22,364 bases of DNA, taken from Cylindrobasidium torrendii FP15055 ss-10 (lineage: Eukaryota > Basidiomycota > Agaricomycetes > Agaricales > Physalacriaceae). Where the stretch lies: assembly GCA_000934385.1 (NCBI GenBank), contig KN880769.1:1-22364 (forward strand), read 5' to 3'. Numbering within the stretch: position 1 is the first letter of the stretch; each line of letters begins with the position of its first letter. The translations under genes and the position numbers were made by a program. The notes under the pieces were generated by a model. That model was given only the letters and a program-made list of their open reading frames with translations. It was not told the origin of the DNA and made no database searches. This document shows positions 1-10,467 of the stretch, piece by piece.

Positions 1-34
1 CGCATCACATAGGTGTCCTACCGTCATTTTAACG

Positions 35-58
35 ACGCCAAATGATACGCCAAATGAT
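35..58. repeat. Two-copy 12-bp tandem repeat
   Basis: The unit ACGCCAAATGAT is present twice head to tail without mismatch. With two copies only, it is a minor replication-slippage-type repeat and no function is inferred. Confidence 0.7.
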
Positions 59-394
59 GCAGATTTCATTTAACAACAATGTCAGGCAACCAAACCGATG
101 CAAAATCATCTTTTCGACGCTGGCATAGATAGAAAGCATATCTTATTCCCATTCAATATCAGACATTTACGAAGGGGTGAAATTCAAGGTCAAACAGAAT
201 AATGTCATTTTGGAGCATCGGACTACACATAGTATACTACTACACTACTACCAACCCTTTGCCAATCTTTCCCTCTCTGCAGTTCTACCTTACCTTCACC
301 AGGGTGCTTGTGACCTGCTTTGCAACAAGAAAAGAAACCTAGGCAAGGGGATTAGTGAAATGACATGGTTATGATTACAGAGCAAGAGGTAGGC

Positions 395-412
395 GGGCTG
401 GGCGGGGACGGG
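395..412 (+). other. Putative G-quadruplex motif
   Basis: Four runs of at least three G (395-397, 400-402, 404-407, 410-412) are separated by loops of 1-2 nt, which meets the usual G3+N1-7 definition. Short loops favour a stable fold. It lies in a region without a supported gene, so any role is unknown. Confidence 0.5.
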
Positions 413-2292
413 ATAGAAACATATGGCAGGACGGGTTGGGGCAGGGCTAGTGTAGCGGACATACCAGCGGTGCCAAAAGGCAATGAGAGTACTTCTTGCC
501 ATAGGAATCCGCGAAGGCTGCCTTTTGGGTGACAACAGAAGCAAGCCGGGGACAAATGCGACCGCTGTGCTTGGCACGCCGGGCAACACCTGGCTTGATG
601 TAATATGTATGGCGGACGGCCACGGAGTGGCCTCCCCGCGTTGTTCAGCCAGGCGCAGAGTGTTCAATCTATCTGGCAGAATCCCGTGAGCGCGACGTCA
701 GTGAAATCAGGCTTGTTCCGTTAGGGCATCCACACACCATTGCACTTCAGTGCAAGAACCAGCTGCCAGTACAACCTGGCGCAGCACAACTTCTTTTGGG
801 TCCCACCCATTGCTCCCTCAGCTGCACGAGGAACCTACCCGCGCAGCAGTCCTCGCGCGCCTCCCCGCTCCCACATCTCCGGCGCTCCCCAACCTCTCAG
901 CCTGTGTCGCGCAAAAATAAGCGCGACGAGACCGGATGGGACGGGTCGTCAATTCATCAAGATTTTTGAGGCGGCACGTCCACAATACTTGGCGGGACAA
1001 GTCGACGGCAAGAACTCCATGCGGTGACGGTGGTCGTAGTGAGAACAGTGGAATGATCAGCAAAACGCTAGCGACTGGCAGTTTCGAAATTCGAAGCGCG
1101 CTGAGCCGATCGTTTTGTTCGGAAATTGCCTTCCGGCCGTGTGATGCATTGGTAAGTGTGGCGACAAGAGGCCAGATATCACAAAGGCAAAAGCATTAGT
1201 TGATTGAGACGCGACAAAGGTTAAAATATACTCTACTGTAAATTGAATGGTAGCATCAAGACTTTTGACGCAACCACAGACCAAGACTCTGTCTGTTACT
1301 CTGAATTCCTGTTGCATCCCGGCACAACTCTCTATGAAGGGAGAACATTGACCGTATTTTCTACCTAGTATCTGCTACAAGACCCAGTGCCACGATAACT
1401 TTAACGTTCTCATAATCACGGCCTCGATACGGCCCATGGTCGATGTCTCTGCCGAGTCTTTGCCTTTGCAAATTTTTGGAAGTTGCACACAGCCACTTTG
1501 TAGGGCATTTTTCACGGCATACGTAAACTAGGGCACTTGAAACACTTCCTTCAGATATCTTGTTAATTTGCAGTCTTTTGAAATGAAGCAAAATCGAAAG
1601 TGCGTCAAAACCCATCGCTCGGCATCGCCTGGCGTTGATTTGAGTCGATCCGCATCAGTCCGCGTCTTGTCGTTTCTTACTGGGGTTCATTGTCTAGCGG
1701 AAGATATGTTTTCGCGGTTCTGTGTGTCCAGATTCGGTCACGTGCGGGGCGCAACGAACTTTTGGTTCTCGAATTGTAGTGCAACGGCCAACAAGAAAGA
1801 ACCACACTCAGACCTTCTTTCCCCTTTCGTTGCGAGAGTGATGGTGGCGCGATCATAGCGACGCACTGCAGTCCTTGGAATTCGACACCAGTTCGACACA
1901 CTGAAGTCAAAACTGCACGAGGAGATTCGAGCATGCACATAGCATGCGTCCGCGTCGCGTCTACAGAAGTCTAGAAATAAGTCCTCCGTTCACTTGTGAG
2001 AACTTAACACGATGGCGGAGCCGCGAGCGGTCATGCCAGCTCAACGGCGACATACATGCACGGGCATCCCAGCCTTCAAGCTTCAAGCACTTCAAGTGCA
2101 ATGACAGCCGCTGCTGGGAGGAAGGAGGTCATGGGTCGAATGGACGGACATCGAACAGCGTCAAGGATGTAAGCGTAACGCCAAATCATGTCCATGTATT
2201 CGTGAAGATGCAAAGTATGCGTAAGTGAATAAAACCACTACAGAATCATTCCGAATCAATGAAGTGTCCATGCACGCAGAAAATCAAAGTCC

Positions 2293-2847
2293 CTAGTTCT
2301 GAACAGGCCACTCCTCGCAATAGTAAACATAAATGGCATCATTCTCCGTCGTGCTCTCCAGCGTACCACCATTCTCTCCCTCAATGAAGTCGCTCGAGGG
2401 CGTGCTCGCGAAGCGAACGGCAGTGATAGGGCTTGGAATGTTGGCACCGTCGCCCGTGTGGATGGTGACAGTGTTGTGCTCTACCTCCGTCGGCTTCGGG
2501 TAGAAGAAGAAGTCGACACCCTGCACATTCAGAGGCGTGTTGTCCCCCGAAGACGCAGTCTGGTTGTCCGAGTCGTACAGCCAGAGGTGGCCTTGGTAGT
2601 AGGCCGGAACAGTGAACGTGAACGTCGGTCCGTCGAACCTCTCAGGCTCGTTGAAGTTCTGACCAGAACTGTTCGAGATGCCATAGACTTGGGGGAGGGT
2701 GCGGCCATTGTTCTCGCAGGCGGAGGTATCGACGTACACCTTGTGCTCGGAGGCGTCGCGCGGAACGGGGACGGCGCTGGCAGCAGCCGCGGCGATGAAG
2801 GCAGAGCCGACGGTGAAGAGTGTGGTGGGGTTGATAGTGAAGGCCAT
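2293..2847 (-). CDS. Small secreted beta-rich protein, unknown function
   Basis: Single-exon frame of 184 residues. I chose the ATG at 2847 because it places a classical signal peptide at the very N-terminus: a hydrophobic, Ala-rich stretch at residues 9-25, likely cleaved near Ala25 or shortly after, before VPVPRD. An in-frame ATG at 2907 would add 20 Pro/His-rich residues ahead of the signal. The mature part (about 155 residues) is acidic and rich in Thr, Ser and aromatic residues. It has two cysteines (C44 and C177) that could form one disulphide spanning the domain, and N-glycosylation sequons of NSS and NQT type. Alternating hydrophobic stretches suggest a beta-sandwich. The protein ends in CEEWPVQN. 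I do not recognise the family. It could be a cell-wall or small secreted (effector-like) protein, but nothing here proves that. A TATA-like element lies upstream at 2948-2953. Confidence 0.75.
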   Translation of the reverse strand: MAFTINPTTLFTVGSAFIAAAAASAVPVPRDASEHKVYVDTSACENNGRTLPQVYGISNSSGQNFNEPERFDGPTFTFTVPAYYQGHLWLYDSDNQTASSGDNTPLNVQGVDFFFYPKPTEVEHNTVTIHTGDGANIPSPITAVRFASTPSSDFIEGENGGTLESTTENDAIYVYYCEEWPVQN

Positions 2848-3481
2848 GGGAGTAACTGGGTGTGTACGAGGAAGAGTGGGTAGGTGGGTGTTCGGAAGAA
2901 AAGGCAAGGACGGGCGTCTGGAAAGAAGAGCGATGAGGTGCTGGAGCTTTATAGCTCTTGGCTAGGCGCGGATATCACTGGGAGAAGCTTCACCAGGCAA
3001 TGCACGGCGACAAACAGCCGAGCGGATGGATGATTCAAGGCAGGCTAACTCGAGGCGGGGTCAACTGGTCCAGCCGTTAGCCGTGTACGTCATAGACTCA
3101 CTCTATGATAGCATAGCCCACGGAAGGAGGTTCCAAAAGACCTTGAACAAGCAAAATCATGGAGGAAAAAAACCAGCCATTGAGCACGAGAGGAATCGAT
3201 AAAACGACAATGACATTGGCGAACGTCGAACGTCGATGACCTGCGCAATTGACGCTAAGTAGGTTCCGCAACTGTCGGCAGGCAAGCGTAGAGCGGGCCG
3301 GGGCCCGTATTGTAATCGAGAACGTTGACGGGCCCAACCCAAGGTCATCCAACTACTTACTTCATCGATGATAAGTTACTCGCTGACGCCGAAGAACATT
3401 CGTAGCAGACATTGAACAAGAATGACATGAGCTTCTCACTGTACAACGCGTTGATTTCCTTAATTCTACCAACAGATTTAT
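2848..3481. other. Intergenic: promoter of secreted-protein gene and 3' flank of GST gene
   Basis: The left part is the 5' flank of the minus-strand secreted-protein gene and the right part is the 3' flank of the minus-strand GST gene. Small open frames near 3098-3352 have no protein-like character and overlap in two frames. No RNA gene or mobile element was seen. Confidence 0.5.
2948..2953 (-). promoter_or_regulatory. TATA-like element of the secreted-protein gene
   Basis: TATAAA on the minus strand, 101 nt upstream of the chosen start at 2847 and 41 nt upstream of the in-frame ATG at 2907. Its position is compatible with a transcript start between about 2910 and 2925. This would leave the 2907 ATG with a very short leader, so leaky scanning to the signal-peptide start is possible. 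Confidence 0.5.
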
Positions 3482-4418
3482 TTACTTTTGCGCATTGAGC
3501 TCTGCCAATCGCTTCCTGAAGTGAGCAAGGACCTCATCCTGAAATCGGTGAGCAGGGAATACAGCGCTCAAATCGTCGTCACGTACTGGGTGCCAAGTCT
3601 GCTTGAAGCTCTCCCTCTCCTTCAGCAAGTTCAAATATTCAAAGAACGAGTTGAATGACGCGTCTGCCTTCAGAGACGCGATGAACTTGCTTCCCTGGCC
3701 TGGCGCAAACTTTCCGGTGTCGGTGGTGAGGAGCAGCTCCAGGCGGGCGAGGAAGGGAACGACCGCGGCATCGGCGATGGTAAACTCGTCGCTCACGGCG
3801 TACTTGTGGGTCTTGGCTTTAATGACCGTCTCGATGGCACTGCGCAGCTTCTCCTCCGCACCCTCCTCTCCTTTGAAGATGAACGCGACCCAAGCGGGGC
3901 TGAACGTGTTCGAGAAGGTCTCGATGAACAGACGGGCCTGTGCAAGAACAATGGGGTCCTTAGGGATGAGCGAGGACTTTCCTGGGTACAGCTCCGGGAT
4001 GAGCTGCAGAAGGACGAGCGACTCTGGAATCTTCGTAGATTCCGGCGAAGGTTGGTCAGGTGCGACGTCTGGCCCACCATACGCAATCGCTGGGACCTAA
4101 GAGTGTCTGAGTAAGCACACCCATCTCATCCGTGTGGGATCCTGCTCATGCGCACCTTGCTCGCAGGGTTCACTTTTGGGGCGTACCACTCGGGCTTGTT
4201 GCTGAGGTCGATCTCGTAGCGCTTGAAGTCGGCACCGACTTCTGCGAGAGCGATTTCGGCCTAGATGTGTTATCAGAGCCAGAACGAAAGTTCAACCTGA
4301 AGAAAACGCACACGCTGGGCGTACGGGCAGATCTTTGAATGGCAAATGAGCACGAATTCGGTGTACACGAAAGTTTCGAAGTTACCTTCGCGCTGTAGAG
4401 GGTGATTTGCTCTGGCAT
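3482..4418 (-). CDS. Glutathione S-transferase, cysteine type (omega-like)
   Basis: Cytosolic glutathione transferase of 256-257 residues in four exons: 4386-4418, 4312-4332, 4156-4260 and 3482-4096. The introns of 53, 51 and 59 nt are all phase 0. Exon 1 encodes the first beta strand (MPEQITLYSAK). Exon 2 is a 21-nt micro-exon encoding ICPYAQR, which holds the presumed catalytic cysteine C13. Exon 3 completes the first beta-alpha-beta unit. Exon 4 opens with VPAIAY, the cis-proline glutathione-binding loop, followed by PES (E78, S79), the usual gamma-glutamyl contact, and then the all-helical C-terminal domain. The C-P-x-A-x-R active site is that of fungal omega-type enzymes, which typically perform thiol transfer or deglutathionylation rather than classical conjugation. 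The substrate cannot be read from sequence. The length is normal and no frame break remains after splicing. Confidence 0.88.
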
Positions 4419-5739
4419 GTTGAGATGAGGGAGAGAGTGTGAGAAGGACGCACGCGCTGAATCAGTGTATTTGTAGGCAAGGAAGGAATGGTGGCATGTC
4501 AGATGCTGATGACGAATCCAAGGCCCACTTCTGAATCCGCCCTTGTCAGTCATCCATTCGATCATCCGTATAACCGAAGTCGAAGTCGGAAGGATGGCGG
4601 AGATCCCGATGCATTGTAGAAGTGCTATTATTATTGCCGACCATCTGCGTTCACCGATTATGGGCTTGATGCCCAAAGCTTGCTCATACTTGTCAAATCA
4701 CTGTCCTATGGTGCCGTAGTAAGCAATCTCGGCTGACAGGGATAATGTGGTTTCCAGAAACGAAAGCCGCGCCGAAGGAGCCCATCTACCAAAGGTAACA
4801 TAAAAGAACCTTGAAGAGTATACATACTATTTTGCTACATGTCCCTAGATCCAGTATCGAATGAGTGAGTAGCTTTCCATTTGCCTTAAGGTCGGCATTC
4901 GTGAAATCCATGGAAATAAGAGATGTCCAAAATCATAGCCTCAAAGCGGCACTTACGAGTCTCAATGCAGGTCTGCAGTCGAAACATACTGCATAACCAC
5001 ACTGCCACTGGATACTAGGCTACCTTTCTCGTAGCGTACTACATAGTATTAACTATCAGGTATGTAGACATCATGTTTCGACATCCCTTGCTTTGTTCTA
5101 CAGCAATGGGATGAATTTTTTGTTTTATTTAGCACGACAGCCATGTTTTTATGGTATGTGACCAGGAACGCAGAGATAGCACTTGGATGTCCTTTCTGAG
5201 TACCACAAACCTGTGTACTACAGAGCCCAGTCGGAAGATTCCACTGTCCCGCCTCTTTCCGATTAACAGCATCCTTCGGCCAAAGACACGGGATACAACT
5301 GGAAAACACTAGAGACGGTCCAGAGGTGGTACCAGATCCTTGCAAGGGAATGCAGGTAAGGCGGCGGGTACCGATCGTTGACAAGCCAAACGCGACACAA
5401 TACAAAACGCTTTGGACACACAGTACCAGGCCTGGATTAGCCTTGAGTCAAACAGAGTATACCAGCTTACTTTTTCGTGGTGAGTTGGTGCTAGCTGCAA
5501 GCAGTGTGACCTCCACTACAACGTGAGATGTCAGCATTTGCAGGACGTTTAAAAAGACAAAGAAAAAACAAGATGAGCACAAATACTACCAGATTCGCAT
5601 GTCAACTTCCTCAGAGGAGCTCACTTCTTCAGCAAAGCCTTTTAGTATTTGCGTAACTTGGAGGTGTTCGAAGCCCAGGTCTCCTGCCGTACAGAACCTC
5701 TGCATAACTCTCTTAACCCAAACGGCGCAAGAATATGGA
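4419..5739. other. Intergenic: GST promoter side and unassigned sequence
   Basis: The left end is the 5' flank of the minus-strand GST gene; no clear TATA box was seen there. The rest has only short overlapping frames with no recognisable motif. The plus-strand frame immediately upstream of 5740 stays open back to about 5653, so a longer N-terminus or extra 5' exon for the gene at 5740 cannot be excluded. Confidence 0.4.
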
Positions 5740-6124
5740 ATGGACACCGTCATCGTTCGGTAAGCTTCTCCCCATTATATCTTCCATGCTCGCACCTAAC
5801 ATTTGGAGCAGTAAAGAAGCCCACACAACAACACGAATCAACGGCAAATACGTTAAAACAACACCTCACATTACGGGAAACATCGTGGACAGTACGTCTC
5901 CGCTTTTCTATCATAATCAAAACTACAAGCTGACTTTGGACATTGTTCCAGCATCTAAGAACATCGGATACGCTTTACACTGGAACCTTGACGAAACACA
6001 GACACGACCGATCCCTAGTACGACAGAAGCGCCGAATCCAGAAATATGGGAGCTAAAGCACAGAAAGAATGGGTTCGAACTGCTGCCAGTCAATGATACG
6101 CCGAATGAAAGACGCACGATTTAA
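5740..6124 (+). CDS. Hypothetical two-exon protein, about 110 residues
   Basis: Model: exon 1 at 5740-5759 starting with ATG (MDTVIV), a 52-nt intron at 5760-5811, and exon 2 at 5812-6124 ending in TAA. The intron has a strong GTAAGC donor, a CCTAAC branch-point-like site and a GAGCAG acceptor. It joins in frame to a C-terminal frame that reads like a real protein, containing HITGNIVDSTSPLFYHNQNY, then KLTLDIVPASKNIGYALHWN and a polar tail. Without the splice, the downstream frame starts at an ATG at 5735 and reads through the intron, which is the alternative. Alternating hydrophobic residues suggest beta strands. No signal peptide, membrane segment or known motif was seen, and I do not recognise the family. 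The frame stays open upstream of the ATG, so it may be part of a longer or decaying gene. Confidence 0.4.
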
Positions 6125-6595
6125 CATTTTCTATATTTACTGTATTTAAATTTGGACTGGTAAATCAGCGCTATACATACCTGGAGATGATACCCATTTG
6201 AACACCTTTTCCCGAATCGCATCAAAAGCTCGTAGAAATCAGATTTCCGAGGTCGCCGTCAGCGAATGAGTAAGTCAAGCGCTACCACAACATCCTGGGA
6301 AGTTCTTAGCTCCCTGGAGAGTCGAACACCCACCGTTCCTGCACACACAGCATCCTCATCAATGCATCACCCTCAAGCCGATAGTGAACGCGTAAAAACC
6401 AATTCGCGTCTGAATACGTAGTAGATAAACTAATGTAACATAAACTACACAGCCAAAAAAAGAGGAAGAGAAAAAGAGAAAACGTATTCGTTACTACACA
6501 CTTCAATTCCAATAGTCCACATAATGTCCAGGGAACCGTCCCCCACCCACCCTCTCATCTGCCCACCCTCTCCTCTCCTCTATACATCGATCGAA
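6125..6595. other. Convergent intergenic region
   Basis: This lies between the stop of the plus-strand hypothetical gene and the stop of the minus-strand 5-phosphatase gene, so it should contain both 3' ends. A purine-rich run (about 6460-6482) is pyrimidine-rich on the minus strand. No additional gene was seen. Confidence 0.5.
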
Positions 6596-9500
6596 TCACA
6601 CCAACTCCCGACTCTGATAGTACGACACGAGCACATCCAACAACCTCTGCTCCTCCTTTGCCCACCGCATCTCCACCTCCTGCCTGTACTTATCCCTTAC
6701 CTCATGCCGCACACTCTTCACCGTCATCCGGAACGCAGCAGACACCGGCCGATGGTCGCTCACGTTCGCCTCATACCGCTGATAATGCAACTGCTCCACC
6801 CTCGCCGGGACCGCACTCCGCCACATAACCCTGTCGCACCATGCAGGCGCACGGCGCTTCTCACTCGTATCGTACGTGTCCGTCCGCCGGTCGAACTTGT
6901 ACGTCGGACCAAATCGTATATGCCCCTCAGTGAACGTTCGCAAACGACATCCGCGGTTGTACTTGATCTCCTTGAGCAGCTGGTCGTGATTCAGCATCGA
7001 GTCCAGGTCGTTTAGCTTCACAGCATTGATGATCGCGTCCCTCCGTTGGTCAATTCGGTAGTTCAAATCACCGTTTAGCTGGAGACAAATCAGTCCGGGA
7101 GTACACCAAGGAAAGAGAAAACCCACATAGATAATCTCGTGATCAGCAACAGCTGCGCCATCGCCTCCGCCAACATACGCCACCGGCTTCGACGACTGGT
7201 CAGGTGGGAAGACAGTCGCCGCCTCTAGAATGCTCGTCACATCTGCATTCCGACTCCTCACATGCGACTGCCCAGCAGCAAGATGGCAGTTGATGAAGCA
7301 TAGCGACGTATCATCAATGACCAACCTCGACAATATCGCACCCTGCATTCACATGAGCATGCACATTTAGCTTCTCAATCACAGGACGCACCTTGTTTCC
7401 GTAACGCCCTCCAATACCACGCTTAACTGAGTTCACCTCCAGACTTTTCAACGACACCCGCTCTGACACCTTCACAAACACACACTGGAACAGCCCAATC
7501 AAACTGTCCGCCGTCACACAGACATACGGACAGTCCGGCGGCATCGTCAACCGAATCGTCAACGCCAGTCGGTCGTACCACTTCTTGTACGGTCCACCGA
7601 GCTTCTCCGGACCAGGCCCAATATCCTCATGCTTCTTGTTCAGAGACGTCACAATGTTCTTCGCCGCCAGCTTCCGACTCTCCAAGTCAATCATCTCCTG
7701 GAACCCAAAGACTAGCACGTCGGGCGAGTCCACACTCGTGAGAACATCCTGGAGCAGCTCGAGGTTTGCCGGGTCACCACTTAGATGCTCAGGCTTCGCC
7801 GCGTCGCAATTCCAAGTCATGATGAGCACGTTCAGATCGCGGAACGTACTGAAGCTCTGTTCATGCTTCAAGAGCTGGTCCTCTGAGCAACAGTTAGCCC
7901 TCGACCAACAAAAGGGGCTGAGGAACATACCCATCCAGTCCACCGACAACATTCCATCCCAGAAGTGAAGGACCTCGTCCCGCGCATGAGTGAGCACACA
8001 CAGCCGCCGCGTCCGCGCAACACCAAAGGGATCCACCTGCAGCTTCACCACAGGCATGCCATTGTGCGGCGCCCAGCTGTTGGTAACCTGCCATGGCCTC
8101 TGCGAAATGTCGTACACAGTGACCAACCCACTCCTCGCGCCCGTCCAAAGCCGGTTATACACACCCTCCATACACAACACATCCGTCGTCGACACCTTCA
8201 TCACCTCAACGCACACCGGATACCGGTCTGGCGTGTCGATATCCCAGATGGAAATGAACCCTTCCTCGTGTCCAGCGTAGGCATGGCTCGGGTCGGAGGG
8301 CAGAATGGTCGCACAGGTTATGGGGCCGGCGTGACTGGTAGTGAAGACGTTGCGCGCAACACAACCTGGCGCCAGGATGTCGTAAACACGGATAACGGGA
8401 ACACTCTGAGGTGTGCCCACATTCATCCTGTCTTTGCGATGCGCCGTCCAGAGCATCCCATTGACGCACTTGGCATAGTCAATCTTCTCGGATATTCGAA
8501 CGACGCGCGGAATGTGGTTGGATAGTCGAATAGGTTCACCCTGGGCATGAGGCGTCCACACCAGGGCTTTTCCACTTTCGTCGAGAGTGATCATCGAGTC
8601 GGCATGTCGGAAGATATGAGTGACGGTTTGCAAGTGGGCACTAGGTTTCGCGCCAGTGAATTCGCCCGTATGAGTATCGCCCTCAAAGACACAGCCGTTG
8701 CTCGTTCCGACCCAGAAATAGCGCCCACCCGCCCGAAACTCGATGCACTTCATCTCTCCAGCCTTCATACCAGCCGACTTGGGGTCTAGCACGTAGATAG
8801 GCGCATCTTGGAACGAGATATCGTATATACGGATTTTGTGATTCTCTGCAACAACGACGTGGGTACCAGACATTCGACAATGGCCATGGTAGAGGTCCAT
8901 TTTGACGGGGACGTTCGTGCGATAGCCTTCATGGATATTGTGCATGTGCGGCATCCGGCGCGACGTGTTGGTACTGTCAGGCAGCGTCTCGACACCCTTG
9001 ACCATCTCCTCATCCTCCGATTCTGAATCAGAGTCCGAATCATCATGGCCCACTGGTTTGCGGATCTCGGGCAGCTTGTCGTTGAGACCAATCTTGCGCA
9101 TTGGCGGGGGAAGCGCTTTACTGGCACCCAGGACGCGCCTATCTGAGACGGGAGAGGTAACGTATTCTGTAGGGGATACATTCGAGGGTACTGGAACTGT
9201 TGGGCGGATTGGGAGCGCTGGACGTCCGGGTTCTTGCATGGCCAATGGCATAGGTGCAGTGGCACGGCGGTTCGGAAGTGGCGGTGCAGCAGCCGTAAGC
9301 GTGGTCGGGGGACAGGCGTCTGCAGCGGATGGCCTATGTCTCGGCGGCGGTCTTGGAGGCGGATGCCGACCTACTTTAGGAAGTGACGAAGGCTGCGTGC
9401 TGTCCGTTTCAGAAGAGTTGGGGGATGATGTGTCTGAGCGTGTAGTCCCGAAGTCAATGAGCACGTCCTCATTGCTGCGCTGCGGTGGACGAGGGGGCAG

Positions 9501-10467
9501 GGATGGTACCGTGTCAGGCGATCCTTGTTTATGATGATTGTCGAAGGGGTCATGGGAGCTATTGGTGCTGGAAGTGGAGGAGGATGACTGAGAATGCGAG
9601 GTTGAATGTGGGGGCTTTGGTGGCGCTACGAAATGGGGAACACTGGTACGACTTGGAGAATAGGATGCAGGAGATGGAGGAGCTGTATTGCGTCTATAGA
9701 TGGCATGAAGATGGTGAATTGTGTGAGTAACGACCTCGTGCATGGTGGTAGAAGACGAACAGGAATTTTGAACGGAGTGCAAGCACGCTAGCGGGAGATT
9801 CGCTGTAGAAGCTTAGCGGCGGACGCAGACCATGAGTGTGTGCACGTACTCGGAATCTAAATCCGTCCTGTATATAGTGTTAGTCAATTGACTGGACATT
9901 GTACTAAGCACACTTACGACAGTCTGGACGGAGGTCTGCTGGAATCTGTCCTATACTTAGGCATCAGTATATGAGGAGCCTCCAAGTCACTGCGACGCAC
10001 AGGCTCAGTGACTCGCGACTGGGCGAAACGTCCAGAAAGCGTGAGCGTAGTGCGACTACACCCTTAACTCCAGTATCGTCCTCGTGTACATCCGTGTCTA
10101 TAAGCGAAATGGATGGCATCCGTGGAGCGTGGCGTTGGGACTCTGGGCTGCTTGGTGGAGCTGGTACAGCGCGTAGAAGGGGTGAAGGCATCGGTGATGG
10201 TGTGGTCGGCCGTGACCCACGCGTAGGCGGGGGAGGCGGCGGTCGTTTGAGGCCCTTCAGCTCAGATGAGGACGTTTGGGTATTGGACGTTGCAACTGGC
10301 GCGAGCGAAGTCGATGCAACGCGGGGCTTTGGTGTTCCGGCACTGGATCCATTCCAACTAACGGGGCGTGCTGGCGGGGAACCGTCGTTCGAGACGGCCA
10401 ACGATTCAAACTTTGAACGAAGGTTCTTGACTGCCGGCGGAGGTGAGGTCTCGATTTCGTCGTCCAT
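6596..10467 (-). CDS. Inositol polyphosphate 5-phosphatase with N-terminal beta-propeller
   Basis: About 1170 residues in eight exons: 10001-10467, 9918-9950, 9850-9867, 9761-9802, 7931-9693, 7392-7882, 7127-7342 and 6596-7078. Residues 1 to about 400 are disordered and Ser/Pro-rich, with polyproline runs and LRS[K/R]F three times (16, 140, 182). An acidic stretch follows (about 403-416), then a WD40-like propeller (about 430-770). The C-terminal catalytic domain has all 5-phosphatase signatures: MTWN (796-799), GFQEM with Mg-binding E837, GRYGNKGA across an exon junction (near 933-940), NCHLAAG (956-962), NGDLNYR (1012-1018), PAWCDR (1088-1093) and SDHRPV (1117-1122). The family removes the 5-phosphate from phosphoinositides or soluble inositol phosphates. 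The propeller-plus-phosphatase layout occurs in other fungi and in a plant subgroup. There is no CAAX box or transmembrane segment. The intron 4 donor (GTTCGT) is weak: GTCGTT with another acceptor also keeps frame, so residues 183-190 are uncertain. Confidence 0.9.

Larger units (their letters stand above)
1..2292. other. Gene-poor region, no supported gene
   Basis: No open frame here has recognisable protein character, and I found no convincing donor/branch/acceptor combination joining frames into a gene on either strand. The open frames are under about 125 codons and overlap each other in several frames, as expected by chance in sequence of about 50% GC. Small features seen: a 12-bp unit (ACGCCAAATGAT) twice in tandem at 35-58, a G-rich run able to form a G-quadruplex at 395-412, an E-box core in TCACGTG at 1738-1744, and short TTCAAGC repetitions near 2075-2096. 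Part of the right end is probably the 3' flank of the minus-strand gene ending at 2293. Confidence 0.5.

Noticed and set aside
2848..2907. Upstream in-frame ATG of the secreted protein (20 extra residues)
   Set aside because: Starting there would bury the signal peptide behind a Pro/His-rich stretch, and the ATG at 2847 gives a textbook signal peptide.
5444..5450. TGAGTCA (AP-1-like) heptamer
   Set aside because: It is a single 7-mer about 290 nt from a low-confidence gene; such a site is expected by chance in a window this size.
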